From Clostridia bacterium (GTDB taxonomy: Bacteria > Bacillota > Clostridia > Oscillospirales > CAG-272), in assembly GCA_017446155.1 (NCBI GenBank), contig JAFSRI010000005.1, positions 1 to 56,269 on the forward strand: a stretch of 56,269 bases of DNA, read 5' to 3'. The notes beneath the pieces are model-generated. The model saw only the letters and a program-made list of their open reading frames with translations. It searched no databases and was not told the origin of the DNA. The translations under genes and the position numbers were made by a program. Below, piece after piece: positions 35,234 through 43,654 of the stretch (the first letter of the stretch is position 1; the number at the start of each line of letters is the position of its first letter).

Positions 35234-38092
35234 TTATTTCTTGCAGTCGAAAAATGCGACCATCGGCCTGTTGTCGGGCGAGAGCATCTTTGTTATGTTA
35301 ATATCTTTCATCTGCGGATTTTTGCAATAGCGCAAGGTAAACGCATATCCGGCGGAAAGACCGTGGCGGTCGTATTCGGGATATTTGTTGTCGATTGGTG
35401 CAGGTGCGGGAGCGGTGGAGTTTTCACAGCCGCCGAACGCGACGATGTTCCAGTTTTCAAACGATATGTTCTCGATGCTTTGCTCGTGGCATTGACCGAC
35501 GACGAGCGTTTCATAAATAGGCAGCGGATGACCGTGTGTTCTCGGGCAGCGGAAGTTGAGCGAACGGAACGTCACGCCGTCGATTTTGCTCGTTCTTACG
35601 TCGTCGATCCCGCGCGGCAAACGGTTTCTCGCGCCTGTTACGATATACGCGGGGGCTGATGCGTCTGTAATATCGAATCGCTCGAAGAGCACATCGTGAA
35701 CGTACGCGCCGTCTACCGTTTCAAGCGAAACGCCGCAGCGATTTACGTTTTTGATGAAGCAGTCGCAAAATGACGCGTGTTCAAGCGTATAATACGTGTC
35801 TGTTCCGAACTTGTCGGCGGAGGCGAGTGAGCTTATCATAAGGTCGTGCGCGTCGATGTTCTCGCATCCGAAAATGTCGGAACTCTTAAAGCACAGCCCG
35901 TCGTCGCCCGCCATTATATTGCAGTGATAAACGGAAATGTTTTTGCAGTCAACAGGGTCGATGCCGTCGCGATTCGGGGTGTTCATGCAGTTGAGCCGCA
36001 GGTTTTTTATTGTTATATTGCGGCTTGAAAGCGGGACGACAGTCCAGAAAGCGCTGCGTCTGAGGTTGAGGTTTTCAACTGTTATTTCGTTTGAATACGT
36101 TATGTAGATTATATCCGGGCGCGCGTCAAGCTCGCGGCAGTCGGCTACGGGGTCGTTCATCTTAAAACGATATTTGCCGTTGCCGTCTATAATTCCGCCG
36201 CCGGTCACCGTTATGTTTCTTATTTTTTCGCCGTAGAGTAGCCCACGACCGAGCTGACGGTGAGCGCAGAGGGATCTGCCCGGAACCCTGAGCGGATATT
36301 TGGAATGGTCCTGACTGCCTATGATAACGGCGTCGGGTGCAACGAAAAACGTCATGTCGGAGGCAAGCGTTATCTCACCCGTCATAAATACTCCGCCGTG
36401 AACGTAAACCGTGCCGCCTGTATATGCCGCGGCTTTGATCGCCGCGTTGATTGCTTCCGTGTCGTCGGTTTTGCCGTTGCCTTTCGCGCCGAATTTCTTT
36501 ACGTCGAATACTTTTCCGCTCAGAATTCCGCGTGCCAAAGATACGTCGTCATAAACCCTTATGTGGTTTGCAAACATCTCGGCGCCGTCGGAGCATGAAT
36601 ATTCAACGCGAGAGATCTCGCCGGCTTTTTCCGCGAATTTAACGCCCTTAACACGTTCCGCGCCGTCTATCCACAAATCATACGTTTTCTTATTTGTGTC
36701 GAGAACGAACCTTACCTCATACCAGTTTTCAGCGGGATAATAGCAATAGGGGGTGAGGTCGTCGAGGATATTTTCCCATTTTCCGCCGACGAGGGCAAAC
36801 ACGCTGTTTTTATAAAGTGCTACGCCGGCAGCCGTATTTGAAGCGGAATCTTTTGCAAATACGGCGCTGCAATCGGCGTTTGAGATGAACAGGCGAGTTT
36901 CCAGCGACAGTTTTCCGCTTACGGCGGGGAAATCGTAGCCGGCGGCGCCGTGTGAAACTTTAACACTCTTGTTTTCTTCAAACGGGAAAGGACAAAGCTC
37001 GGCTTTTGCGTTTTCACTCAGAGAAAGCGCGGGCAGAGAGACAATATCGTCGTCCGTGACGAAAACTTCCGTGTTTTCGGTCACTTTGATATAATCTATC
37101 AACATTTCGCCGCCGCGGCAAACGAAACTGGAAATATCGGCGTTGGGAATGCCTGTGCTTGTGCCGCGTATCGTGTGATTTACCGTGACGGAGGTTGAGC
37201 ATTTGCTGAAATCATAGCTTGCCTCTATTGTTGTGGGAACGCAATATTCGGCATCACAAACGGGGGTTGCTCCGCAAAAGATTTTCCCGCCCTTAATTAT
37301 TATCGAGCCGAAAAGGTATTCGCCGCCTTCATTTAACAGAGTTACCGTCGTTTTTGCTATCAGCTTTCCGCCGTATGCGCCGGGAGAAGTTGAATATTTA
37401 AGAAATGCGTCGCCGCGCAGACGAACGGATTTATATTTTTCGTCATCTTCATATGCGGAAATGGCCGATACGTCGCCGCCCCAAACAAAACTGTCGGGTA
37501 TTCCGAAATTGAAGCATTCGCTTATGATACATCCGTATTCGTTGCGGTAATCGCGCGAGATATATTTTCTGTCATTCTGTGTGTTTGCAGGCGCTGAAAC
37601 GAGCGCGCCGGGTGCTGTTTCTTCTTTTGAAACGACAATTAGAAAGTAGTGATGATAATTGCCTGAAAAATCGGCTGTAATAACGTGCTCGCCGGCGGAT
37701 ATTTCACGAGAGAAAAGTGCGTAGTGCGTCGTTTTGTCGCTCATCAGTATCTCCGCTCCGCAGGGCTTAAAGTCATTTCTCAGCCACTGTGGAACGTCGT
37801 TTTTCGCCGCGGCTTCTCCGTCGAACGCAAGATAAAGCACGCTGTTCTTTTCGGCGTAGAAATCGCATTCCTGATGGTCGTCTTTGCCGTCGAGTATCGA
37901 ATCGTACGTCACGATATAGTCCGCGCCTTTAAGCGCGTCAATGCCGTATTTCAAAACGAACAGATCGGAATTTGAGTGGACTTTCGCTTTTTTATCGAAA
38001 TTCGGGCAAACGTAATACCAGCCGTCCGTATCCCACGGGGGACAAAAACGCGAAACGGACGGTGTTTGCGGCAGAGAATAACTTGTTTTCAT
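35234..38092 (-). CDS. Large GH28 (polygalacturonase-like) glycoside hydrolase
   Basis: 952 residues. The C-terminal half (from about 525) is a right-handed beta-helix of GH28: FGAKGNGKTDDTEAINAAIKAA, then GGGIIDGNGKYRF, NRDGIDPVDC and GDDGLCFKSS with the acidic catalytic pair. The classic RIK motif is not seen. The first 500 residues hold no catalytic domain I recognise, but include a probable laminin-G/concanavalin-like region (about 380-520). No signal peptide is visible, so it seems cytoplasmic. The start is the ATG at 38092, eight nt after AAGGAAG. A substrate from rhamnogalacturonan fits the rhamnose genes at 0-7 kb, but this is inference. Confidence 0.8.
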   Translation of the reverse strand: MKTSYSLPQTPSVSRFCPPWDTDGWYYVCPNFDKKAKVHSNSDLFVLKYGIDALKGADYIVTYDSILDGKDDHQECDFYAEKNSVLYLAFDGEAAAKNDVPQWLRNDFKPCGAEILMSDKTTHYALFSREISAGEHVITADFSGNYHHYFLIVVSKEETAPGALVSAPANTQNDRKYISRDYRNEYGCIISECFNFGIPDSFVWGGDVSAISAYEDDEKYKSVRLRGDAFLKYSTSPGAYGGKLIAKTTVTLLNEGGEYLFGSIIIKGGKIFCGATPVCDAEYCVPTTIEASYDFSKCSTSVTVNHTIRGTSTGIPNADISSFVCRGGEMLIDYIKVTENTEVFVTDDDIVSLPALSLSENAKAELCPFPFEENKSVKVSHGAAGYDFPAVSGKLSLETRLFISNADCSAVFAKDSASNTAAGVALYKNSVFALVGGKWENILDDLTPYCYYPAENWYEVRFVLDTNKKTYDLWIDGAERVKGVKFAEKAGEISRVEYSCSDGAEMFANHIRVYDDVSLARGILSGKVFDVKKFGAKGNGKTDDTEAINAAIKAAAYTGGTVYVHGGVFMTGEITLASDMTFFVAPDAVIIGSQDHSKYPLRVPGRSLCAHRQLGRGLLYGEKIRNITVTGGGIIDGNGKYRFKMNDPVADCRELDARPDIIYITYSNEITVENLNLRRSAFWTVVPLSSRNITIKNLRLNCMNTPNRDGIDPVDCKNISVYHCNIMAGDDGLCFKSSDIFGCENIDAHDLMISSLASADKFGTDTYYTLEHASFCDCFIKNVNRCGVSLETVDGAYVHDVLFERFDITDASAPAYIVTGARNRLPRGIDDVRTSKIDGVTFRSLNFRCPRTHGHPLPIYETLVVGQCHEQSIENISFENWNIVAFGGCENSTAPAPAPIDNKYPEYDRHGLSAGYAFTLRYCKNPQMKDINITKMLSPDNRPMVAFFDCKK

Positions 38093-38311
38093 TTTCAGCA
38101 CTTCCTTAAACGGTATTTTTACATATTGATTTTATCATATCCGCCGAACGTTTTCAAGATGTTTGCTTTTAAATAAATATACTAATGCATCGTTTTGTGC
38201 TTTTTGCAAATTCATATAAATGTTTGGTGACGTTTCATAATGTCACTTACCCTCACGCAAAGTAGCCGTTTATCTGTCGTTTGCCCTTAAAATCAATTTT
38301 AGCGATATGTA
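38093..38311. other. Intergenic region between divergent genes, nothing recognised
   Basis: About 220 nt, AT-rich, between the GH28 start and the promoter at 38312. No further element was identified. Confidence 0.4.
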
Positions 38312-38340
38312 TTGACAAAAAACGCGGCATATGATATAAT
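38312..38340 (+). promoter_or_regulatory. Consensus promoter
   Basis: Perfect TTGACA (38312-38317), 17 nt, perfect TATAAT (38335-38340), 39 nt before the membrane-protein start. Confidence 0.85.
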
Positions 38341-38378
38341 ATAGTAAATTAAACTTGACAAAAAACGGAGGGCAAAAG

Positions 38379-39041
38379 ATGAACGCGGAACTTAAAACTC
38401 AAAGCGCGGCAAAACGCGGATTTATTGTAGAGGCGATTTTAGGCATTATAATGACTGTTCTCGGAGGTATTTTAATTTTGGTGGTCGGCGTTGCGCGCGC
38501 CATCGAGAGCAGGGCAACGAGCTATGTAAATTACGGCGGGCTTTCGGTAACGGAAAAAGCCACGAGCCGCACGGCAGGCGTTACGGGTTACTATTTCGAC
38601 GCGGAAAACCCCGAAACGGAAGTGACGATACCCGACGTCAGCAAAAAAGGATACCCTATCTCTTATATCGGCTCAACCGAACCGCGCTCAGACGGGTCGT
38701 TTTTCAACGGCGTAAAAAATGTCAAAACTTCGTGGGGAACTTCGCTCGACAACGCGGAAGGTTATTATAAAAACGGAAGAGTCCCCGATGAAAACATTTA
38801 TTTTTACGATATAACGCTGAATATCGGGGAAAACATCAGAAATATTTATCTTCGTTCAAAATACGTTACGATGTGGGATAACGGCGACGGCACTTACATT
38901 ATTTACTGCCCGCGGGTTTATATAAATTGCGACGAAAACAACCCCGTATACTATTCAAAAGACGGAAAGCTCTATGAAAAAGTTACCGATAAACTCGTTG
39001 AAGAGTTTGTTTATTATGATTTTGAATTTACCGCAAACTGA
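38379..39041 (+). CDS. Uncharacterised membrane-anchored protein
   Basis: 220 residues. I do not recognise the family. Residues 15-38 form one strong transmembrane helix, preceded by a short Lys/Arg-bearing cytoplasmic end. The rest (about 180 residues) is a beta-prone soluble domain rich in Tyr, Asn and Thr, probably outside the cell (single-pass type II). The start is the ATG at 38379 after GGAGGG (38367-38372). It is driven by a perfect consensus promoter, suggesting strong expression. The following frame (39042-39275) is a different, AT-rich fragment. Confidence 0.7.
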   Translation: MNAELKTQSAAKRGFIVEAILGIIMTVLGGILILVVGVARAIESRATSYVNYGGLSVTEKATSRTAGVTGYYFDAENPETEVTIPDVSKKGYPISYIGSTEPRSDGSFFNGVKNVKTSWGTSLDNAEGYYKNGRVPDENIYFYDITLNIGENIRNIYLRSKYVTMWDNGDGTYIIYCPRVYINCDENNPVYYSKDGKLYEKVTDKLVEEFVYYDFEFTAN

Positions 39042-39275
39042 AATGATAACCTTTTAGACAATTCGCAGGCATGTATATGCACATTTTGGACAGGTGATGG
39101 CGTTGATGCAGGCATTCACACGGTTTATTTGTTTAAACAAAGTAACGGAAAAATTGTTGTATATAATGACAGTAACAACGCAGAAGAAGTAGCACTATAT
39201 GATAATATAGAGGATTTTGACTCAAAAACCCATGGCATAATACAGTTTATTGGTATCAATCCACATCAAAATTGA
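39042..39275 (+). pseudogene. C-terminal fragment of an AT-rich gene, possibly a papain-fold toxin tail
   Basis: 77 sense codons then TGA, in the same frame as the preceding gene but after its stop, with no start codon or ribosome site of its own. It reads FWTGDGVDAGIHTVYLFK, then SNGKIVVYNDSNNAEEVALY and ends HGIIQFIGINPHQN. The pattern His-Thr-Val followed by 'NGK-x-x-x-YN' resembles the C-terminal end of secreted papain-like toxin domains as I recall them; this is tentative. Base composition is much more AT-rich than neighbours, and a lipoprotein gene follows immediately, like a toxin-immunity pair whose toxin lost its front. Confidence 0.45.
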
Positions 39276-39290
39276 GGGAGGTAGACATTT

Positions 39291-39725
39291 TTGAAAACTA
39301 AACTGATAATATGTATCATACTTTTATTTTGCATTGTTATATCATCTGTCGGATGCTTTGAACAATATAAATTTTGGGATAATCCTTCGATAATATCCGA
39401 TCCAAACCGAGTATGGATAGACGATGAACATGATATTTGGTTTGTCTATAACCGCAACAATTTAGAGTTTTATGGACAAATAGTTATCGACAGTAATACT
39501 TATAATTTTGATGTTGGAACATTACCTCACAGCGGTGGATTTATTGCCTTTTTGATATATGATAAAAGCGATGAACGCTTTACAACAGATGTTAATATGC
39601 ATGGACTTTATGACGGAAATCAACTTTATTTAGAAGCAATAAATGACTCTCAGCATTATTTTCCCAAAGGCACAAAACTTGTTTTCAAACCATATCCGCG
39701 CCAAGCAGAACACTATTTGAAATAA
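39291..39725 (+). CDS. Small putative lipoprotein, possible immunity protein
   Basis: 144 residues from a TTG start with GGGAGG (39276-39281) nine nt upstream. The N-terminus has two Lys, a hydrophobic core and a cysteine at residue 22 (SSVGC), a probable lipoprotein signal. The mature part is a small beta-rich domain of unknown family (IWFVYNRNNLEFYGQIVID; SGGFIAFLIYDK). It is AT-rich like the preceding fragment and unlike surrounding genes, suggesting the two arrived together. It could be the immunity protein of the lost toxin; no function is proven. Confidence 0.65.
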   Translation: MKTKLIICIILLFCIVISSVGCFEQYKFWDNPSIISDPNRVWIDDEHDIWFVYNRNNLEFYGQIVIDSNTYNFDVGTLPHSGGFIAFLIYDKSDERFTTDVNMHGLYDGNQLYLEAINDSQHYFPKGTKLVFKPYPRQAEHYLK

Positions 39726-39759
39726 AAAAAGGCAGACGAACAAAGCGTCTGCTTTTTTT
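39725..39759. terminator. Bidirectional terminator
   Basis: A-run plus GCAGACG (39732-39738), loop AACAAAG, CGTCTGC (39746-39752) plus T-run. It serves the lipoprotein gene on plus and recO on minus. Confidence 0.9.
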
Positions 39760-40564
39760 ACTGTTTCACACTTTTATAAAAATCAAGCGACGCGAAATTT
39801 CTTTCAAGCCGCGTGATAAGATATTTTTCGCAAACCGAATAAAACTCGGCTTGGGCTTCATCTTTCAGTTCAAACGCAAACAGTCTTTCGGGCTTGCAGT
39901 ATAGAACGTATCTCATCGCAACGAAAACCGAGCGTGACAGCGGAATTATCAAGCGGCTGCCGGAATAGATGCCCTCGTTTTCGTTTTGTCTGTTAAGCGA
40001 CGCTTCAAAACCGGGCTCGGCGCGATGGAAGCAGTCGTCACAACGGAACGTTCCGCCCTCAACGTCGAAGAAATACGTTTCAAAATCGCTTTTTCCGCAA
40101 TCGGCACATCCGACAAGGTCGGGCATAAAACCGATCTCGCCAAGCACTCTCAGCTCAAACGCGGCTTTTATCAAGTCAAGCGGTTTTGAGCTTTTTGCAA
40201 TACAATAAAAAGAGTTAAGCACAAGCCGCAGAAGCGTATCTTCTTCCTGTTCTTCAAGCGAAACGTCACAGGCGATCTCGGCAATATACGCCGCCAGCGC
40301 CAGCGACGGAAGCGTGTCGCGCAAGCCGAAAAAGCTCTCTATTTTCGTGCATTCGCGTATATAGTATTTGTCGCGCGAACCGTATAGGGTAAATTCAGAG
40401 TAGGTGTAAAGCTGAGTCGCCACGAAATGCGGACTTTTGAGACGTTTGACGCCATTGGCAAATATCGATATTCGCCCTTGCTCAGCCGTCAGCACCGTCA
40501 GCATCTTGTCATAGTCGCCTATATCGACCTCGCGCAAAACGACGCCTTTCACGGTTTTCAGCAT
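39758..40564 (-). CDS. recO: DNA repair protein RecO
   Basis: Loads RecA with RecF/RecR at gapped DNA. 268 residues: an N-terminal OB fold (VKGVVLREVDIGDYDKMLTVLT, then EQGRISIFANGVKR), a helical middle, and a zinc finger with four cysteines (CADCGKSDFETYFFD ... FRCDDC), the usual RecO order. The start is the ATG at 40564, six nt after GAGAGGTG. The GTG at 40573 overlaps that site. Confidence 0.93.
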   Translation of the reverse strand: MLKTVKGVVLREVDIGDYDKMLTVLTAEQGRISIFANGVKRLKSPHFVATQLYTYSEFTLYGSRDKYYIRECTKIESFFGLRDTLPSLALAAYIAEIACDVSLEEQEEDTLLRLVLNSFYCIAKSSKPLDLIKAAFELRVLGEIGFMPDLVGCADCGKSDFETYFFDVEGGTFRCDDCFHRAEPGFEASLNRQNENEGIYSGSRLIIPLSRSVFVAMRYVLYCKPERLFAFELKDEAQAEFYSVCEKYLITRLERNFASLDFYKSVKQ

Positions 40565-40762
40565 TTTCGTCACCTCTCATTCGTCTTTTTGAGTTATTAT
40601 ATCATATCTTACGCCCGCTTGTAAACCGAATAAATAAAGATTTTACGCTTTCGTCGCGGGCAAAAGTCAGCAAATGGTTTTCGCGTGGATAATCACGCGA
40701 AAAAATGAGCTTTTTGTTCGTATTTCATCGTTTTGCGGCAAGGCGCGTTTTCGTATAAACAA

Positions 40763-40787
40763 GATCCCGCGGAAAATCCGCGGGATC
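40763..40787 (-). terminator. Hairpin terminator after pepF
   Basis: Perfect 11-bp inverted repeat GATCCCGCGGA (40763-40773) / TCCGCGGGATC (40777-40787). On the minus strand it follows the peptidase stop by about 14 nt and is followed by TTGTTTAT. The remaining 40574-40762 shows nothing I can assign. Confidence 0.75.
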
Positions 40788-40800
40788 GCATTATTTAAGA

Positions 40801-42489
40801 TCAAAGCTGATGAGTTTTTATCCATTCGCCAACTTTTTCGCAAATACGTTTGATTGCGCCGTCGTTGTAGGGCAGGTCAAGTCCAGCGCTTTCAACGAGT
40901 CCCTCGAAATCTTTCGTTCCGCCGAGGTCAACGAACGCAAGATAATTCTTCCACGCCGCCTCTTTGTTTTCAAGCGACGCGAGCCAGAACTGGAACGCTA
41001 TCGTCTGCGCCATGCAATAGTCGATGTAGTATAGCGGATACATATAGATGTGAAGCTGTCTTTGCCAGCCGGCGCCCCTGCCGTAGAAGGGGAGACCTTC
41101 CATATCGAGAAACGGCCGATATTTCTTTTCGAGCTGAGCCCACACCTCGTTTCTCTGCGCGGGCGTGTATTCGGGATTTTCATACATTCTCGTCTGGAAT
41201 TCGTCAACCATACAGCCGTAAGGAATGAAGCAGAAGCTGTCCTCGGCGTGATAAAGCTCATATTTCTTCGTGGACTTGCCGAAGAACAGATGGTGATAAT
41301 CGCTTGTCAGAAATTCCATGCTCATCGAATGACATTCGCACGATTCCATCGTCGGGTCGGCTAAGGCTGAAAGCTCGATGTTTTTTGACGCGCGGTAAGC
41401 GGCGAAGGCGTGGCCCGCCTCGTGAGTCAAAACGTCCACGTCGCCCGCCGTGCCGTTGAAATTCGAGAAAATGAACGGATATTTGTATTCGGCAATGTAT
41501 GTGCAATAGCCGCCGGGCGCCTTGCCTTCTTTTGAAAGCACGTCGAGCAGTTCATTGTCATACATAAGGTCGATGAACTCTTTCGTTTCGGGGGAGAGCG
41601 CATGATACATTTCTTTGCCTGCCGCAAGAATTTCTTCGGCGGTGCCTTCGGGTTTGGCATTCCCGTCCGGGAAGACAAAGCCGTTGTCGTAAAGTTTGAG
41701 TTTATCGACGCCGATGCGTTTGCGCTGCATCTCTTTGACTTCGCAAACGACGGGTACGGCGTCGCGGGCGATCTGTTCGCGGAATTTTTCTACTTTTTCA
41801 GGACCGTAGCAGTTTCTGCCGAGTTTATCGTAACCGAGATAAACATAGTTTTTATAACCGAGCGCCTTTGCCTGAGCGTCGCGGTTCTTTACGAGCTTGT
41901 CATAGATTTCGTCAAGTTCCGCCTGATGTTCGTCGAAGAATTTGCCGGTAGCCTCGCACGCGGCTCGGCGCACATCGCGGTCCGGGCTTTCGCCGTAAGG
42001 GGCGAGCATGGGAAGCGGTAACTTTTTTCCGTCGAAATCCACCATTGCCGATCCGTACAGCTTTTGATAAGCCGACGTGAGCTTGTTTTCCTCCTGCATA
42101 AGCGGGATTATCTTCGGATCGAAGCAGCGTTTGGCTATCTCAATGTTTTTAAAATACAACTTGCCGAATCTTTCTTCGAGCGCCGGGCGGAATTTAGATT
42201 TAAGAATTTCCGAAAGAAATTCCTGTTCTTTTTCTTCGATAAGCGGTGAGTTTTCGTCGATGTATTCTATTTCTTTTTCATAGAACTCGTCGCGCGTATC
42301 GATAGAGTTTCTGATCGACGCGACGGTTGCCATGGTGGAATACTTTTTCGAGAGCGCCTCATGCTCGAAAACGGCTTTTATCTGCTCTTCGGCAGATGAT
42401 GCGGCGGCGAATTTCGCTGTGATCGCTTCAATTTCCGCTCTTATAACGTCGATGTCGGGGCGTACATATTTTATTTCGGAAAATTTCAT
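40801..42489 (-). CDS. pepF: M3 family oligoendopeptidase
   Basis: 562 residues, cytoplasmic zinc peptidase that trims oligopeptides. The HExxH motif is in DVLTHEAGHAFAAYRA, followed by the third ligand Glu in MESCECHSMSMEFL. The N-terminal half is the helical domain of M3B oligoendopeptidases. The ribosome site is GGGAGG just before the ATG at 42489. Its biological partner may be the peptide importer at 46-56 kb, which would supply substrates, but this is inferred. Confidence 0.94.
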   Translation of the reverse strand: MKFSEIKYVRPDIDVIRAEIEAITAKFAAASSAEEQIKAVFEHEALSKKYSTMATVASIRNSIDTRDEFYEKEIEYIDENSPLIEEKEQEFLSEILKSKFRPALEERFGKLYFKNIEIAKRCFDPKIIPLMQEENKLTSAYQKLYGSAMVDFDGKKLPLPMLAPYGESPDRDVRRAACEATGKFFDEHQAELDEIYDKLVKNRDAQAKALGYKNYVYLGYDKLGRNCYGPEKVEKFREQIARDAVPVVCEVKEMQRKRIGVDKLKLYDNGFVFPDGNAKPEGTAEEILAAGKEMYHALSPETKEFIDLMYDNELLDVLSKEGKAPGGYCTYIAEYKYPFIFSNFNGTAGDVDVLTHEAGHAFAAYRASKNIELSALADPTMESCECHSMSMEFLTSDYHHLFFGKSTKKYELYHAEDSFCFIPYGCMVDEFQTRMYENPEYTPAQRNEVWAQLEKKYRPFLDMEGLPFYGRGAGWQRQLHIYMYPLYYIDYCMAQTIAFQFWLASLENKEAAWKNYLAFVDLGGTKDFEGLVESAGLDLPYNDGAIKRICEKVGEWIKTHQL

Positions 42490-42615
42490 TTTTTATCCTC
42501 CCAAGATTTTTTACTATTATATTCTATATCACAAAACGGCTTTTTTCAATGGGTTTGATATATAAATAAATGAAAAAAGCGATAATTTTATATATTTTGA
42601 AGAAAAAAATAAATA

Positions 42616-42644
42616 TTGAAAAGCGACGTGAGGTATGGTAGAAT
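42616..42644 (+). promoter_or_regulatory. Promoter of the HAD phosphatase
   Basis: TTGAAA (42616-42621), 17 nt, TAGAAT (42639-42644), 30 nt before the ATG. Confidence 0.7.
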
Positions 42645-42673
42645 ATGCTTGCATAAAGAAAAGAGAGATTAAA

Positions 42674-43345
42674 ATGAAGAAATTTAAATGTATAGTTCTC
42701 GACCACGACGATACAAGTGTGAAAAGCACGCCTGAGATACATTACCCGTCGTTTCTCGAAACGCTTGACGTGTTGCGCCCGGGCACAACTTATTCGTATG
42801 ACGAGTTTATAAAGCTCGTTTCCGACCCTGGTTTTTATAAACTTTGCCGCGAAATATGCGGTTTTGACGACGAAGAGATGAAAGTTGAATATCGGCTTTG
42901 GCGGGAATACGTCAGGACTCACACGCCTGATTTTTACGACGGGATACCGCAGTTTATTGAAAGACTTAAAGCGGACGGAGTCCTGATATGCGTAGTGTCG
43001 CACTCGCTCAGCGAGATGATAGTGCGCGATTATAATCATTCAAACGTGCCGCTCCCCGATATGATTTTCGGTGCGGAATACCCCGAAGAACAGCAGAAGC
43101 CTTCCGTATATCCGCTGAAAAAAATTATGGAAACGTATTCGCTCTCACCTGACGACATCCTTGTTATAGATGATCTTAAACCCGGGTATGAAATGGCAAA
43201 GAAAGTGGGCGTGCATTTCGCTTATGCGGGATGGGCGGCGACGCGCTTGCCTGAAATTGATGAGTTTATGAACTCGCACGGCGTACCGATTCTTTCGCTT
43301 GAAGATTTAAAATCGAGCATGCTTCCGTCGGATATTGAGAAATGA
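42674..43345 (+). CDS. HAD-family hydrolase (phosphatase-like)
   Basis: 223 residues with the HAD motifs: LDHDDT (motif I; nucleophile and acid/base Asp), VVSHS (motif II), a Lys in the QQKPSVYPLKK segment (motif III) and ILVIDDLKPG (motif IV). The cap domain between motifs I and II suggests a phosphoglycolate phosphatase/beta-phosphoglucomutase-like member; substrate unknown. The start is the ATG at 42674 after AGAGAGA; the GTG-like longer frame from 42635 has no site. Monocistronic. Confidence 0.88.
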   Translation: MKKFKCIVLDHDDTSVKSTPEIHYPSFLETLDVLRPGTTYSYDEFIKLVSDPGFYKLCREICGFDDEEMKVEYRLWREYVRTHTPDFYDGIPQFIERLKADGVLICVVSHSLSEMIVRDYNHSNVPLPDMIFGAEYPEEQQKPSVYPLKKIMETYSLSPDDILVIDDLKPGYEMAKKVGVHFAYAGWAATRLPEIDEFMNSHGVPILSLEDLKSSMLPSDIEK

Positions 43346-43351
43346 ATACAT

Positions 43352-43377
43352 AAAAAGCGTCCGCGAGGACGCTTTTT
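43352..43377 (+). terminator. Terminator of the HAD gene
   Basis: AAAAAGCGTCC (43352-43362) pairs with GGACGCTTTTT (43367-43377), loop GCGA, with T-run. Confidence 0.92.
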
Positions 43378-43654
43378 GATATTGAACATAAAAATTTCAG
43401 TAAAACGAGCAGGATTCCCTTTTTCTGCTTTTTGCGTTTTGTGCGCGATGAATCGACTTTTAATTCGCCTTTTGATACGGATTTTTTTCGGGAAACCGCC
43501 GCAAATTTGAATTGCTGAAATACAAGCGGATCTGCTCCGCAAAGAAAATTGTGAGAACATCCAACGGAGTACCGATTTTGAAAACGATAAAAAATCCTAT
43601 CGAAGTAAAATAACTTTTTGACTGAATTATAACAAAACGAAAAAATATTTAAAA
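43378..43654. other. Intergenic region, nothing recognised
   Basis: About 275 nt between two convergent genes. Open frames here are short and lack ribosome sites. No strong terminator for the minus-strand gene could be seen. Confidence 0.45.
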
